A DNA stretch of 64,000 bases from Hansfordia pulvinata (lineage: Eukaryota; Ascomycota; Sordariomycetes; Xylariales), in the NCBI GenBank assembly GCA_006538405.1, contig BJKQ01000001.1, forward strand, positions 3,410,001 through 3,474,000, in the 5' to 3' direction. Positions 22,399 to 33,273 of the stretch are shown here, piece by piece (the stretch's first letter is position 1; every line of letters starts with the position of its first letter). The position numbers and the translations under genes are program-made. Below the pieces are notes generated by a model that made no database searches, was not told the DNA's origin, and saw nothing but the letters and a program-made list of their open reading frames with translations.

Positions 22399-22414
22399 GT
22401 ACGAGTACTCGTAC
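22399..22414. repeat. Perfect 16-bp palindrome GTACGAGTACTCGTAC
   Basis: Perfectly self-complementary. It is the clearest full-length example of the intergenic TACGAGTA/TACTCGTA family in this window; a half copy follows at 22440-22449. Confidence 0.95.
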
Positions 22415-25279
22415 TGGGGTTGAGCCGTATGTAGCACAAGTACGAGTACCCGTTCATGCGGGGATCTGACGAAGTATCGCAAGCAGGGGCCCCGAGCACG
22501 AGTTCTCGACGTACGAGTCGTTCGGCAGAGGCAAGCCGAGCGAAGGGCTCCTTGCGACATCCATCGTGGTCGAACACGCACGGAGCAGGGCGCCTACGGG
22601 CGTATCTGGCGTTCATTGGCGCGGTTCTGTTCGTACATACAGTCAATGGCTGTTGAAGCACAGGACTGACTGTAGGTAGTGAGTGTCAGTTGCCCCTCGG
22701 AGAAGTGGGGAACGCCGGCACCACGGCGGCGACGGGGCGCGGCGAAGCAGCGAAGCGGCCGGTCGTTTGCACCCATCTCTCTAGGTACTCTTTCTTCTCG
22801 GAGAAGCCGCCGAGACTTTTGCCCCCTCTCGTTACTCGTATTCCCATCCAGTCCGTGTCCATGCCATGCCATGCCCTGCCGTGCCATGCCCACGCATTGA
22901 TCTCGATCATTGCTACCGGAGCAGGAGGGGCGGGGCTTATTCCGGGCAAGAAGGGCCAGGGAGAGAGAACCAAGTCCGACGGGGAAGAAGCGAGGCAGGG
23001 GGACAATTCCCGCTTCAACAGGGCGCTTGCCAACCTGGCAAAATAGAGCCGTTCCGGCGAGACTCGTGCAAAGTTCCCTGTGGCTCCCCCCACCCAGGTC
23101 TTCGGCATGCGACCGAAACAGCTCTCGACAGGCGACGCGGTGACGCACCTCGCCCTGATGAAGAGGAATGAAGTCCGGTCCAAGATGGTAGGAAAGGCCT
23201 GCCAAGTTGAGGGACAAGGAGGACCGGTGACCCCACGTTTTCCCCGAGTTCCCCGAATTCCCCGACTCTGGACCGAGGCCCCTGGACCCCCCTCCCCGTG
23301 CGAGTTAGAGCTTACTACTGGGATCACAGGGGGGCCTGACGGGCAACGGGCCGCACTCGGCCGAGAGGACAATATGTTTCCCACGGAGGACCTGCACTTC
23401 ACTGCAGAGCCGCCAGCTTCGGGAAGTCTGTAGGACCGGCCAAGAGCAAAGAGAGGTGCTGTTAAAGGGGGGGCGGGGGGGCAAGTAGTGGTTGTTGTCC
23501 TGCCTGTGCTCCCGCCTCCCAACCAACCCTCAGAGAGCACCGCTGTAATGGCATCTGATGCAGACATATCAAGGGCATCGCACCGCAGTAACAATGGCGA
23601 TGGACTGGTAAAGACAAGCAGAGACACATTTGGCACCTCGATGAAGATAACCAGGAATCTAAAATGGTGATACCTCCCTCGTAGACGAAATCCAGAAGCT
23701 GTTCTGGGCACCGTGCTTCCATTACAGACGATGTGGCTCAGTACTCATGCTGGGTAAAGGATGGCGACCAGACTTGACCGTCCCCGCGAAACTCTGGCGC
23801 AACCCGGAGCGCCATTCGCTTGCGCTCACAGTTCAAGCCACGTCCTTCTGGCCAATAGAATGCAGCACCCAGGCCAGCAGAGTAATCGCCATGTCATGCA
23901 AGCATCGAGGTCGGGTTCATCTGGCATCGCCCTTGGCCAGCACTCATTGTGTTTGTCCCTGTCTGGAGCCCGGCTGAGCCAAACCCCCCCCAAAATCCGC
24001 CGCGACAGTCTGATGACGCACGCAGGGCGGGATATCTGGAAATAGGACTGCAAGCCACTGAGCCAAACGCGAAGTCTGATTCTACAGGGGCCCCGAATCA
24101 CTACTTCCAACGTGAGGACTCATTGCGAATACGATCATGTCGGCTCCAGGAGCTTGCTTGCAAGGGCACCAGCGAGTCTGCGGGCCGGAAGGCAGTGGGC
24201 TGGCCCTTCGCGGCTGGTCAACGCCTCAAATCGTTCCAGCAATTCCGCCACTGCTCGTTCTCGACTTGATAACCCTGACAGTGTTTACGAGTATATTCAT
24301 AGTCGGACAGAAACGGGCCAATGCTGTGAAGCTAGTACCCGGACTTGTCACCAGCCAACACCCATTCGGAGTGATAAGGCCGAAAAAGGAAGCGCAGGCC
24401 CAGCACCTTTGCCAACAGTACGTCCAGGTCCCATATGTATAAGCATTCGCAGAGATGAACGACTGTACATGATGAGCCTGTGCCAGGGTCGGTGCCGAAG
24501 CCCAATGAAACATCTCCGGGGAGGCAGTGCACTGACGTCTTTGCTTACGCGGGCGCTGCTCGCATAGTATTCACAGTGCTGCTTCGCTTCAGTTACACTC
24601 GGCCGGAGCCGAGAATAGGCCTGCTCATTGCTGCTCGTTCTGGGCCTTTGTTCGACGAGACTGACGGCGCGTTTTAAGGAGGTACGACTGGAGTTGAGCC
24701 GTATGCCTTAGGTAGGTACTTAAGGCAGCACGCGATAGGTTTTGTGGACTCGTTGACCGCGTTTAAAATCACAATATTCCCCTTAGACGAAGGGTTGAAC
24801 GGCTCGGACCTTTCAAATATACCACATGGATGCTCCAATGTAATGACAGTCACATTGAAAAGACAGAGAAAGAAAAGAAAAAGAGAAATAGGTCAAGGCA
24901 GCTGGCGCAGGAGTTCAAGGGTTCAACAGACTTACTTCTTATACATAATGGTGGTGAGGCTTTCGTTACGGCAAGCCGGGGAAAGGTTCCCCAACCGCCT
25001 GATCCCAGCCTTGTTCCATTCCCAGCGGCGCCCCGCCGTGGGCGCCCGCTGGGTGATGGGGCTGGGCAATGCAGCGGCTAGTCATCCAGCCACCTCAGGT
25101 CGGAACTGAGGCCTCAAGGGGGCAAGCCGCTGCTCCTGCCCCGGCTAATGTTATTGGGTCGAGGTGGGAGGCCGAGATCCAAACCAAGGCCACCTCGTCT
25201 ACTCAACCAGCAAGCTCATCGCCCTGCAGGTAAAGGGGGGGACACCTACCCGGGGCGGTGCGTAGCCTGGGTTAAGGGT

Positions 25280-25350
25280 AAGGTGGGGAGGGCTCGCCGG
25301 GCCAACAGCCGGCCCGGCGAGCTGGACATCTCTTGGGCACTCCCCACCTT
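25280..25350. repeat. Nested inverted repeat (hairpin within a hairpin)
   Basis: Inner arms 25292-25303 (GCTCGCCGGGCC) and 25311-25322 are exact complements separated by 7 bases. Outer arms 25280-25290 (AAGGTGGGGAG) and 25340-25350 are also exact complements. No coding sequence surrounds it; it could be the remnant of a mobile element or a structured RNA or DNA. Confidence 0.8.
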
Positions 25351-26745
25351 GATGAAGCTGGGGTTATCGCACGATCTCTCCCGCGGCGGGGTGCGTCTCT
25401 GGTATCTGCCGGCCCGGTGATGCCACCCCGGGCCAGCCCAGCGCTTGGCGTGTGCCGTGTGCGTGCGTGCGATTGTGAATGTTGTCGTCGATGGCGCTGT
25501 GAGATGGGAGCAACCCCACACCAGGGCCCGTCGGCCAATTTGGATCTCGGTGGCCGACGGCGCTGGCCGGTGCTCCTTGTCATGGGTCGAGGAGGGGTGC
25601 GGGCCGCGCTCGCCGTGTCGTGCGTGCGGGCGGGCGGACACCCCCCTGCTTCACCCGTCCTCATGAGCCCAGGTGCAAATGGATGTGCTCTGGGTATGGA
25701 CGGGTGCAATCGTCGTCGTTTCCGGGGTACCTCGGCACGCCGTAGCGGTCATCCGTCGAGATGCCAGGGCTGTTCTGGGGGTATAACCGCCAGGACGTGC
25801 TATCGTCTCGACGAGGTATCCCGACTGAGAGGGGGGTTTTGTCAGCAACTCGAAGCGGCGCGCAAACGCGAGCGGCGAACCGCTGCGCCAGAAGCCTTGA
25901 TCTCAGGGTTGAGGTGAGCTGGGTTATTCTGCCGTATAAAGGACGCCCAGATGATGCCGGCTTGTGGAACGTCGGGTGCCCGCAGACTGGTGGTTTCTGT
26001 GTCGGATGAGGTTTCGGATGGCAGATTCCCGGAAAATCCCAATGGGAGCCACGAAGCTACAGGGAGGGGTTCGATTCGGCCCGGTGTTGGGCGAATGTTT
26101 GCAAGATCTCTTCACCCCTCCTGAAGGCGGGGGAAGAGGAGTCGTGATACTTCAAGTTGGTGTTGAGCCCATCTTCCATGAGACGTTTCGACAGTAACCA
26201 GGTACGGACTGCCGGTGGCCTCCCGAGGCCTAGAGGGGCTACCGCGGGTCGCTGGGGCGCGCTTAGGCGGTACCTACCGCCTGTAGGTGATCCCCAGAGT
26301 TGCTGCTACAGTAGGTCTAAAGTTACAGGACGCTGTGCCTTGAAAGTACGGGATAGATACGAGTACCTCAAGAGCGCGACTCCAAGGTATAGCCCCTGCA
26401 GACACTTACAGGTTCGGACGTTGGCCGTAACCAAGATACCTCAAGCGGGCAGTGAGGTAAGTACCCCACTTTGACAGACACGACAGGCCAGCTTAAGGCC
26501 CTTGAACGGCCAAGTGGAGCCAGGGGCCGCTTGATACCCGAACTCCATCTCAAGCACCAAATCATCAGCCTCACTAAGAGTACCATTGAGCTTCATCTCA
26601 CCACCCATCGCCTCCACGCACGTGCCCGTCTTCCGCTGCTTCTGGCCGCTTTGCAAGCACGCGTCCTAATTACACCGCCCCTCTGCAGGTCATTGCGCCG
26701 TGGACCTCCAAACCTGCAACTCGCCCCCCGCCCAACACCCGACTT

Positions 26746-29106
26746 ATGCAGTCCTTCGACCACGATGCCTCCAACGAGCCCATATCGACGCCCCCCTTGG
26801 CCGCCTCGGCCTTCAACGTCCAGAAGATCCGCCAGTCCATAAGCGAAGGTCTGCCCCTCGCCCAGTCTGACCACGCCTCTCTCCCCTATCGGAGATCCCA
26901 CCCATCCGCCGCCTCTCTCTACGCCTCGACTCTATCTCCTCCCTCTTCCCGCCCTCAGTCTCCCAGCGGCCGCCCCCTCGCCCACCGCGCCACCTCCGGC
27001 TCCGTATTCGGCGCTCCCTCCAACAATGCACTCGCCCTCACTCAGGCCGCCGCTGCCGACAGCCCCGGTGATCCCCTCAATCTCGTGCTGAGAGCCTTCG
27101 TCCCCCATATCGCCGTCTACTCATCCGACGACACGGATGCCCTCATCAGGGACAAGGGCTTTGACCGTGGGCTGTGGGAGATGTTAAGACCATTCGGTGA
27201 ACGCGTTCAGGGCAAGGTCATCATACGCGACAGCAACGGTTCCAGTCGCACCTACGAAGACTACTCGGTTCACTTCACCCGCATAGCCGACGACATTGAG
27301 CATCCCGAGCCCACCACTGGAGCGCCTAAGTCTCCCGCCCGGGCCAGTGGTGTCAGCGCCGGCACCAGCGACCACCCGCGGTCTTCAATCTCGTCCAGTC
27401 CCTCGCGAAGGGGTGGAAATGTCCCCGACGTTGAGGCCGTTGTCGACCGTCATCTCAACTACGCCGAGGATTCCTTCTTCAGCACTCCGCATATCGCGAG
27501 TCCTGCCAACGCCGGCATTGACGTCGAGGAACCATCTCCCTACTACGGCCTGTATCTGCGACGTCTGCTCTCCGCCTTGCCCGTGGCCCCACACGAGACG
27601 TTTGCGCACCCCGTTGCCTGCGTCATAGCGATTAGCTCCCGCAATGAGGCGCCAATCGAGACGCTGCGGAAGCTGTATACTAACTCGAGCACCGGCGACA
27701 AGCGTCTCCCAAATTGGGTGGATGCCGAGTATCTTCGTTACTATGTGTTGGTTCATGACGAGGAGAAGGACGACATCAAGCAGTCCATGTCGCTCTTCGA
27801 GCAGATGAAGCGTAACCTCGGCCTTCATTGCCATCTGCTCCGAATCAGAGGCACGCAAAGCGTCACTACTGATGACGACAGCATACCTCTTCCCCGGAGC
27901 GAGTGGATGCCCGCCTCCGAGGAGCTTTCCGATATCAACCGGAGTGAAAACGATGAGGAATTCGAGGACCCGACGAGATACATCTTTGAATCAGACGCAA
28001 CGGCGATCCGCACCTTTGTCCGAGAAATGGTGACGCAGTCCATCATTCCCACTATGGAAAGGCATGTGTCGGTGTGGAACGACCAGGTTGCGTCGAAGAG
28101 GAAGGGCGTGGCTGGCCGCTTCCTCGGACTCACGAAGCGATGGGGTTTTGGCGGGGGCTCACGCACATCCGGATCGGGACCTGGCTCCAGCAACTACGAG
28201 CCCCTCGGTTTCTACCGAGCAGACACGCCCGAGGCCATCATGAGAAAGCTCGCCGACTACGCATTCATGCTGCGGGACTGGAAGCTGGCCTACTCAACGT
28301 ATGACATCTTGAGAGGCGATTTCAACAACGACAAGGCATGGCGGTACCACGCCGCCGCAAATGAAATGGCAGCCCTGAGCATGCTGATCATGCCGCAGAA
28401 CATGTCGTCCCGGACTCGAATGCAAACGATCGACAATATGCTCGAGTCGGCCCTCTATTCGTACCTGACTCGCTGCAGCGCGCCCTATGGCGCGGCCCGG
28501 TGCCTTGTACTGGGCATGGAGCTGCTGCGGTTGCGTGGAGGATCCAGCATAGACGACGCGGCGAAATGGGGCATCAGACTTCTGGAGAGCAACGTGCTGG
28601 GCCCTGTGGGCAACGCGCTGATCAAGGAACGCATGGCAGTATGCTATGCCTCTAAGCGAGGGCTTGGGTCTCAGTACTGGGGTGGGCGGCGGCGCAAGTC
28701 GGCGCTCTGGAGCACGTTGAGCGTCGAGACATGGCTTGCTCAGAACAAGTACATACAGGCGCAGCGGTGCTTGAACGAGGCGCGCAGAACGTATGCAGAC
28801 GTTCCGTCGGGGCAGGGGCTGGACGGCTTCACGCAGGCGAGTCACTTTATGCTTGGGCTTGGCCAGCGACTCAACGAGCACCTGGCAGCAGGCGAAAGAG
28901 AGGACGCTTTATCGACGACAACAGCCAGCCGCGACCAAAGCGAGCTGCTAGTTGACGAGGAAAGCGAAGCGCTCGACGACCCGAATGGGAGCCGGGCCAA
29001 TGCACTCAACGTGGCGGGTCTCAGCCTGGAGACGGCGCCGCTGCGAACCGGAGGCGGCGACAGCAACGGCGCCGAGGCCGGTGGGCCAAAGGACGATTTT
29101 GGCTAA
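26746..29106 (+). CDS. TRS85: TRAPP complex subunit Trs85 (TRAPPC8 family)
   Basis: Single exon of 786 residues. After a Ser/Pro-rich N-terminus the Trs85 core begins with DPLNLVLRAFVPHIAVYSSDDT, continues with SPYYGLYLRRLLSALPVAPHETFAHPVACV and WVDAEYLRYYVLVHDEEKDDI. It then has the TPR-like section typical of the family (MRKLADYAFMLRDWKLAYST, KAWRYHAAANEMAALSML, YSYLTRCSAPYGAARCLVLG). Trs85 defines TRAPPIII, the Ypt1 GEF acting in autophagy and ER-Golgi transport. The acidic, low-complexity C-terminus ends GPKDDFG. The start at 26746 is the first in-frame ATG after the upstream region; an N-terminal exon is not needed. Confidence 0.93.
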   Translation: MQSFDHDASNEPISTPPLAASAFNVQKIRQSISEGLPLAQSDHASLPYRRSHPSAASLYASTLSPPSSRPQSPSGRPLAHRATSGSVFGAPSNNALALTQAAAADSPGDPLNLVLRAFVPHIAVYSSDDTDALIRDKGFDRGLWEMLRPFGERVQGKVIIRDSNGSSRTYEDYSVHFTRIADDIEHPEPTTGAPKSPARASGVSAGTSDHPRSSISSSPSRRGGNVPDVEAVVDRHLNYAEDSFFSTPHIASPANAGIDVEEPSPYYGLYLRRLLSALPVAPHETFAHPVACVIAISSRNEAPIETLRKLYTNSSTGDKRLPNWVDAEYLRYYVLVHDEEKDDIKQSMSLFEQMKRNLGLHCHLLRIRGTQSVTTDDDSIPLPRSEWMPASEELSDINRSENDEEFEDPTRYIFESDATAIRTFVREMVTQSIIPTMERHVSVWNDQVASKRKGVAGRFLGLTKRWGFGGGSRTSGSGPGSSNYEPLGFYRADTPEAIMRKLADYAFMLRDWKLAYSTYDILRGDFNNDKAWRYHAAANEMAALSMLIMPQNMSSRTRMQTIDNMLESALYSYLTRCSAPYGAARCLVLGMELLRLRGGSSIDDAAKWGIRLLESNVLGPVGNALIKERMAVCYASKRGLGSQYWGGRRRKSALWSTLSVETWLAQNKYIQAQRCLNEARRTYADVPSGQGLDGFTQASHFMLGLGQRLNEHLAAGEREDALSTTTASRDQSELLVDEESEALDDPNGSRANALNVAGLSLETAPLRTGGGDSNGAEAGGPKDDFG

Positions 29107-29359
29107 GATATGGACGGGGTCTGGAGCAGTCCTTCACGCCCCCGGACAGAACGAGGAAACGCGGGCGAGGACCATGTAATCGCATCCTAGATGGTTAGAA
29201 GCGGGCTGGAAACCCCGATGATGATTTTACGATAATGATTATATGGGTTCGCGGTCTCTGCCCTTGCTCGTGAATAGGGGCATGCGTGGAGCCTCTCTGC
29301 TGTAGACACCGACGCAGGACAATCGAAAGTCATCGAGTACATCTGTAGTAGGTACCATA

Positions 29360-29898
29360 CGGCGCGGGGGGGGGGGGGTTGAAAACGATGCCTTCATCGT
29401 TTTGGCCGGTGTCTTCAGCGATTCTCGCTAAGTTAATGACCTAGGTAGGGAAATGTGAGCCCTGTACATAAGTATTGCATTCTATACTGAACATCCATTT
29501 CAAGTACCTAAACTGAATAGGCAAGTACCTGCTAAAGGAAGGAACTATTGACCAGCTGGAGGGCGGCCATTTTGCCAGTCTCCAGCACTGGGAATTCAAA
29601 AATGCCTCTATCATGTGCAGAATGAAAAGCACTCTGTATAGGAGCCGGCCATCCACCCAGTCAGGTGATGGGTTGGAAGCAAGATGGGCTTGATTGATGA
29701 AGAGGTGCAGCCTACAGGAAGGGTGCAAGTTAAGGGAGATGCAGGTACTTAGGTACAAAATAGGGGTACTTATTACTAGATACCTTTTAAAAAGTGAAAT
29801 GCAATTTCAAGGCTACAATTCCCTAAGTCATTGACTTAGAGAGACAGAAATTAGGCAGGTTTAGTCATCGTTTTCAAACCCCCCCCCCCCCCGCGCCG
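29360..29898. mobile_element. Non-autonomous inverted-repeat element (MITE-like) with TA target duplication
   Basis: The left end CGGCGC-G13-TTGAAAACGATG (29360-29390) and the complement of the right end (29866-29898, CGGCGC-G14-TTTGAAAACGATG) match almost perfectly. Similarity resumes further in: CTAAGTTAATGACCTAGG near 29428-29446 matches the complement of 29822-29840. Both ends are flanked by TA (29358-29359 and 29899-29900), the duplication made by Tc1/mariner-type transposases. The 539-bp body is AT-richer than its surroundings and encodes no transposase; a 105-codon minus frame inside has no recognisable domain. The homopolymer inside the terminal repeat is unusual. Confidence 0.8.
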
Positions 29899-30260
29899 TA
29901 AGGTAGTCGGTATGGCAAATGCCATCCATTTCCAAGGTTCAGGTGAGTGACGTACGGTAGGTGCATACTCGTAGGGCAGGCACATAACAATTCCAGGTAC
30001 TCCACTGCCTCACGAAGCTGGCGACAGTGGAAGCAGGCATCTCAGGTGGTGATACCTACCTACCTCCTATAGCAGCTCCCGTAACCAAGCGCTATGTGGC
30101 TCGCAAGCCTGGAGGTGCCCCGCGCTCTCGACCTGGGACCATCTCAGGCACCCAAACGCCCACGTTGCCTTCTGCTCCAGGGAGAACTCGCAGCTGGCTT
30201 TAGGCCAGCCGCCTTGTACCGCCAGCAGCCCGTCTCATCCAATGACATAATGGTGCAGGT

Positions 30261-30276
30261 AGGTAGGTACCTACCT
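30261..30276. repeat. 16-bp palindrome AGGTAGGTACCTACCT
   Basis: Perfectly self-complementary, made of GGTA units meeting at a central GTAC. Example of the second dispersed intergenic motif family. Confidence 0.9.
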
Positions 30277-30701
30277 CCTATGGATGGGTGTACCGGTGGC
30301 TGCCTTCACGGCGCTACTCGCAATGCCGCGCGTGTACATGTAGCTGGAGCTCGGGTTTGGAAGCGACGGTGGGGGAGGCAAGCGCGGGAGGTGGAATGCC
30401 CTTTCACTTATTGCCCCTCAACTTCGTGTCCCCCATCTCGAAGACTCGGGGTCGTACGACGTAGGCGAGGTACGACTCGATTTGATACCTGAACCGTCGC
30501 CTTACGGCTGCGCGTGATACAGAGGGCGCAGCAGCAACCTCACCAACTCCCCTCTGCTTTCTCCCATCTGCAACTTCATCCCCACTTCGCACTCCCACCT
30601 CGTCAACCACACCTGGATATCGCCACGAGCCATCGACGTGCTTCTGTCTGCCTTGGTATCTCCCATTCCATCAACGCACTCGTCGCCGTCGCGCCTTCGC
30701 C

Positions 30702-32020
30702 ATGTCGGCCAATCCCCTCCGGCCGTCGGCCGTCCTGCAGGCCATGTCCGACGCCCTGCCCACTCACCAGCAGGGCGACACCACCTCGGACCTCAGCAGC
30801 TCCCACGAGGCTGTCGCCTTATTCACGCACGCCTGTATGGCTTCCCTAGGCTTCCGCCTTCTCGGCTTCGACGAGGACAAGACCGAAGGTTGGTTTCACG
30901 CTCTCTCTTGCTCGATCGCTCCCATCTCCCCCATCATCTTCTTCCGCTGACACCCGCCACAGAAGCCACTTGCCACAACATGGCGCCTCGCCTCCCTCCA
31001 AACTGGAACGCCTCCTTCAACACGTACGCCTTTGTCTATGCCCACCAGCAGTCTGCCCTGCGCTTCGTCATCAAGGTCGACCGCATGGGTGGCAAGGCCG
31101 AGATCCGCGGCCTTGCCGTCAACGACGAGCGCATCGCCCGCACCGAGCTCGTCATTCGCGACTACGTCTCCAACGCCAGCCTGCCTCTGCGCATCCCTCT
31201 TGTCGACGGCGCCCGCCCGAGCGTGGGCTCCGCCTCTGCTGAAACCCCTGAGGACGAAGAGACTCCCGATGCGGCTTCTCCGCGCACACGGCAGCAGGTT
31301 GAGGACCGCGCCGATCTCCCCCAGAAGCTTCGTGACGTCATGGTGTCGGACGCGCGCGTCGCCGATCTCGCGACACTTCTCAAGATCAACATCATCCAGA
31401 AACTGCTCCCCTCCCTCCAGAAGGAGGGATACGAAGAGAACATCACGGCCGACGACCACGCCGCGCGCGAGGACGCCGAACAAAGCTCGCGGAGACCGCC
31501 CCGCCAGCCGCCGCACTTCCCAGACCCTTTCCCTCAGCCCGCCCAACCCCACCCCTTCGCCGACCCCCTCAACCCAGCTCCCACAGCCCCTGTCCCCGCC
31601 GGCGACTTTCCGCCCCCTGGCTTTGAAGACCCCTACGACATTCAGCGACCGTTACGCGGGGGCCGCCCAGGTGGAGGACTTGCATACCCCACCCCTTTTG
31701 GTAACATAGGCGCCGACGACCTCAGCCCACCGGCCCTCGGTCCTCACGACCCTTTGCACCCGGGACGCGGTGCTTTCGGCGGGGGCGGTCTCCCCAGACC
31801 CGGTGGTGGCCGGGGGATGCACCCCACGTTCGATGACCCTTTGTTCGGGGGCTTCCATGGTGATGGCGACCACGATCCTCAAGTTCCGCCGGGTGCGCGT
31901 TACGACCCCATTGGCCCTGGCGGCCTGCCACGGATGCCCGGCGGTCGCGGTCGCGGTGGCCCCTTTGGTGGCGGCGGCGGCGGAGGCTTTGGTGGCTTCG
32001 GCGGGAATGATTTCATCTAG
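30702..32020 (+). CDS. FUB1: Proteasome regulator PI31 (Fub1)
   Basis: Two exons, 30702-30888 and 30963-32020, with a 74-bp intron (donor GTTGGT, acceptor CCACAG), encode 414 residues. The N-terminal PI31/FP fold is clear: HEAVALFTHACMASLGFRLLG, then APRLPPNWNASFNTYAFVYA, HQQSALRFVIKVDRMGGKAE. The C-terminal half is Pro/Gly-rich with several 'DPL' and 'DPIGP' motifs (GAFGGGGLPRPGGGRGMHP, GARYDPIGPGGLPRM) and a final Gly-rich stretch ending GGNDFI, as in fungal and animal PI31. PI31/Fub1 binds the 20S proteasome and modulates its activity or transport. The start MSANPLRPSAVLQAMSDAL is the first ATG of the frame. Confidence 0.93.
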
Positions 32021-33273
32021 CTTTGTCTGCGCGACTAGCAAGAGGTGACGCCAGCCGCAGAGCATACACTGTTGTGTCCCGCGGATGGCTTTGTGTACAG
32101 AGGTCCTTTCGATGCGCGCGGATCTGGGGCGATATAATGACATTACGAAGGTTATGAAATGGTCAGCCGTGGCTCACTTAGGTCTTGCTCCTAGCATATC
32201 CAAGCGACTGGGAGAGAGGGAGAGGGGAGATGGTCAGATTGTTGATCCGCAGCCTTGACAGCTGCCTGGGACTCTCTTGGTCGCCTGGAGTACGCACAGC
32301 AAGCTGGATTACACCAGATTGTACAAAAGGAATTGTAGATGGAAAATTAATATGATTGGCACAAGCTATTTACCACGCCGTCAGCCTTCGCGTTATCGCG
32401 CGATAACATACGCCCGCCATTCGTAAGCTCGAAAGCGGCGACCTGCCGGACGACACCTCACGCCCCGTTGAGGTCGTGTCCGCGGCGTAAGAGCGCCGGT
32501 ACGTCGACATTAACGATGGCTGCTTACGTCTCAGCATTGGTACCACCGCTTAGCCTATTGACGTCGCCACAATCGGCATTCACGAGCGCTCCGCCCGCCC
32601 GCGAAAAGCTGCACGATGGCGGCGACCGCGGTCACATCAAGGGCGACGAGGTCACTTGCAAGCACCTTTGCAGCATTAAGCACTACCTCACTTACGCCCG
32701 GGTCCGCTGGGCCCCGGACGACATCCGAGATAAACCTCCTTACCGTCCCAGACGCGCCCGGCTTCATGCCGGCTCACTCGAAGTGGTGTGAAGCCCCTGC
32801 TGTGCCCGAGGCAAGACGTGGCGTAACGGGGACGGCGAGGCGTTCAGGGATGTACGGAAGGCAACAATGGCTCGGTGTATCCTGGTTCTTTGGTATTACG
32901 AGTCGCCCCAATTCCGGACTTGCCCGTGTCGCTTGCACGATGACCACCTGTCTACCGAGGCTTGGTTGGTAGGGAGTAGAATCCAGAGGGTGTACAACGA
33001 TCAGATCACTGATAGGCCTCAAAGCCAAGTCGCAGACGAAGCTTTATAGATTTAAAGGCCCCCAGATTTACGGTGAACCTGCGTGCTGTTCCACGAGTCA
33101 AAAGTAACTGCTTCTTGCGTACGAGTAGACCAGGTCGCCGATTCGGGCCAAGTCGCCGACCAAAGACTTGATTCGCCATCTCGAGATTAATCGCTCGCTC
33201 GGACTAGGGGTCAAGCCAATCGCGACCTATTCTCAATCTCAATCCTGATCGGTTCGATAGAGTGACTTTGCAG
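32021..33273. other. Intergenic region downstream of FUB1
   Basis: About 1.2 kb with a perfect 16-bp palindrome GTTATCGCGCGATAAC at 32392-32407. Any upstream exon of the orphan gene starting near 33274 would have to lie here, but no convincing one was found. Confidence 0.45.
32392..32407. repeat. 16-bp palindrome GTTATCGCGCGATAAC
   Basis: Perfectly self-complementary, unlike the GTAC-centred families elsewhere. Lies 370 bp beyond the FUB1 stop. Confidence 0.9.

Larger units (their letters stand above)
21539..26745. other. 5.2-kb gene-poor region
   Basis: No supportable gene on either strand. The longest frame (minus, 22686-23711) is low-complexity-like and overlaps several others. It contains a 16-bp GTAC-centred palindrome at 22399-22414, a second copy at 22440-22449, ATGCC-type pentamer repeats near 22858-22890, and a GC-rich nested inverted repeat at 25280-25350. 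No transposase, tRNA or AT-rich degenerate sequence recognised. Confidence 0.5.
29107..30701. other. Intergenic region between TRS85 and FUB1
   Basis: About 1.6 kb. It contains the inverted-repeat element at 29360-29898, a 16-bp palindrome AGGTAGGTACCTACCT at 30261-30276, and the FUB1 promoter. No other gene is supported. Confidence 0.6.

Noticed and set aside
22686..23711. 341-codon minus-strand frame
   Set aside because: Overlapped by several frames on both strands, no domain, low-complexity composition; likely chance in GC-rich DNA.
24900..25480. Retrotransposon remnant
   Set aside because: Hairpins and GC-rich sequence, but no long terminal repeat, reverse transcriptase motif or target duplication visible.
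26066..26085. tRNA T-loop-like GGTTCGATTC
   Set aside because: Flanking bases cannot form the T stem, and no acceptor or anticodon arms were found.
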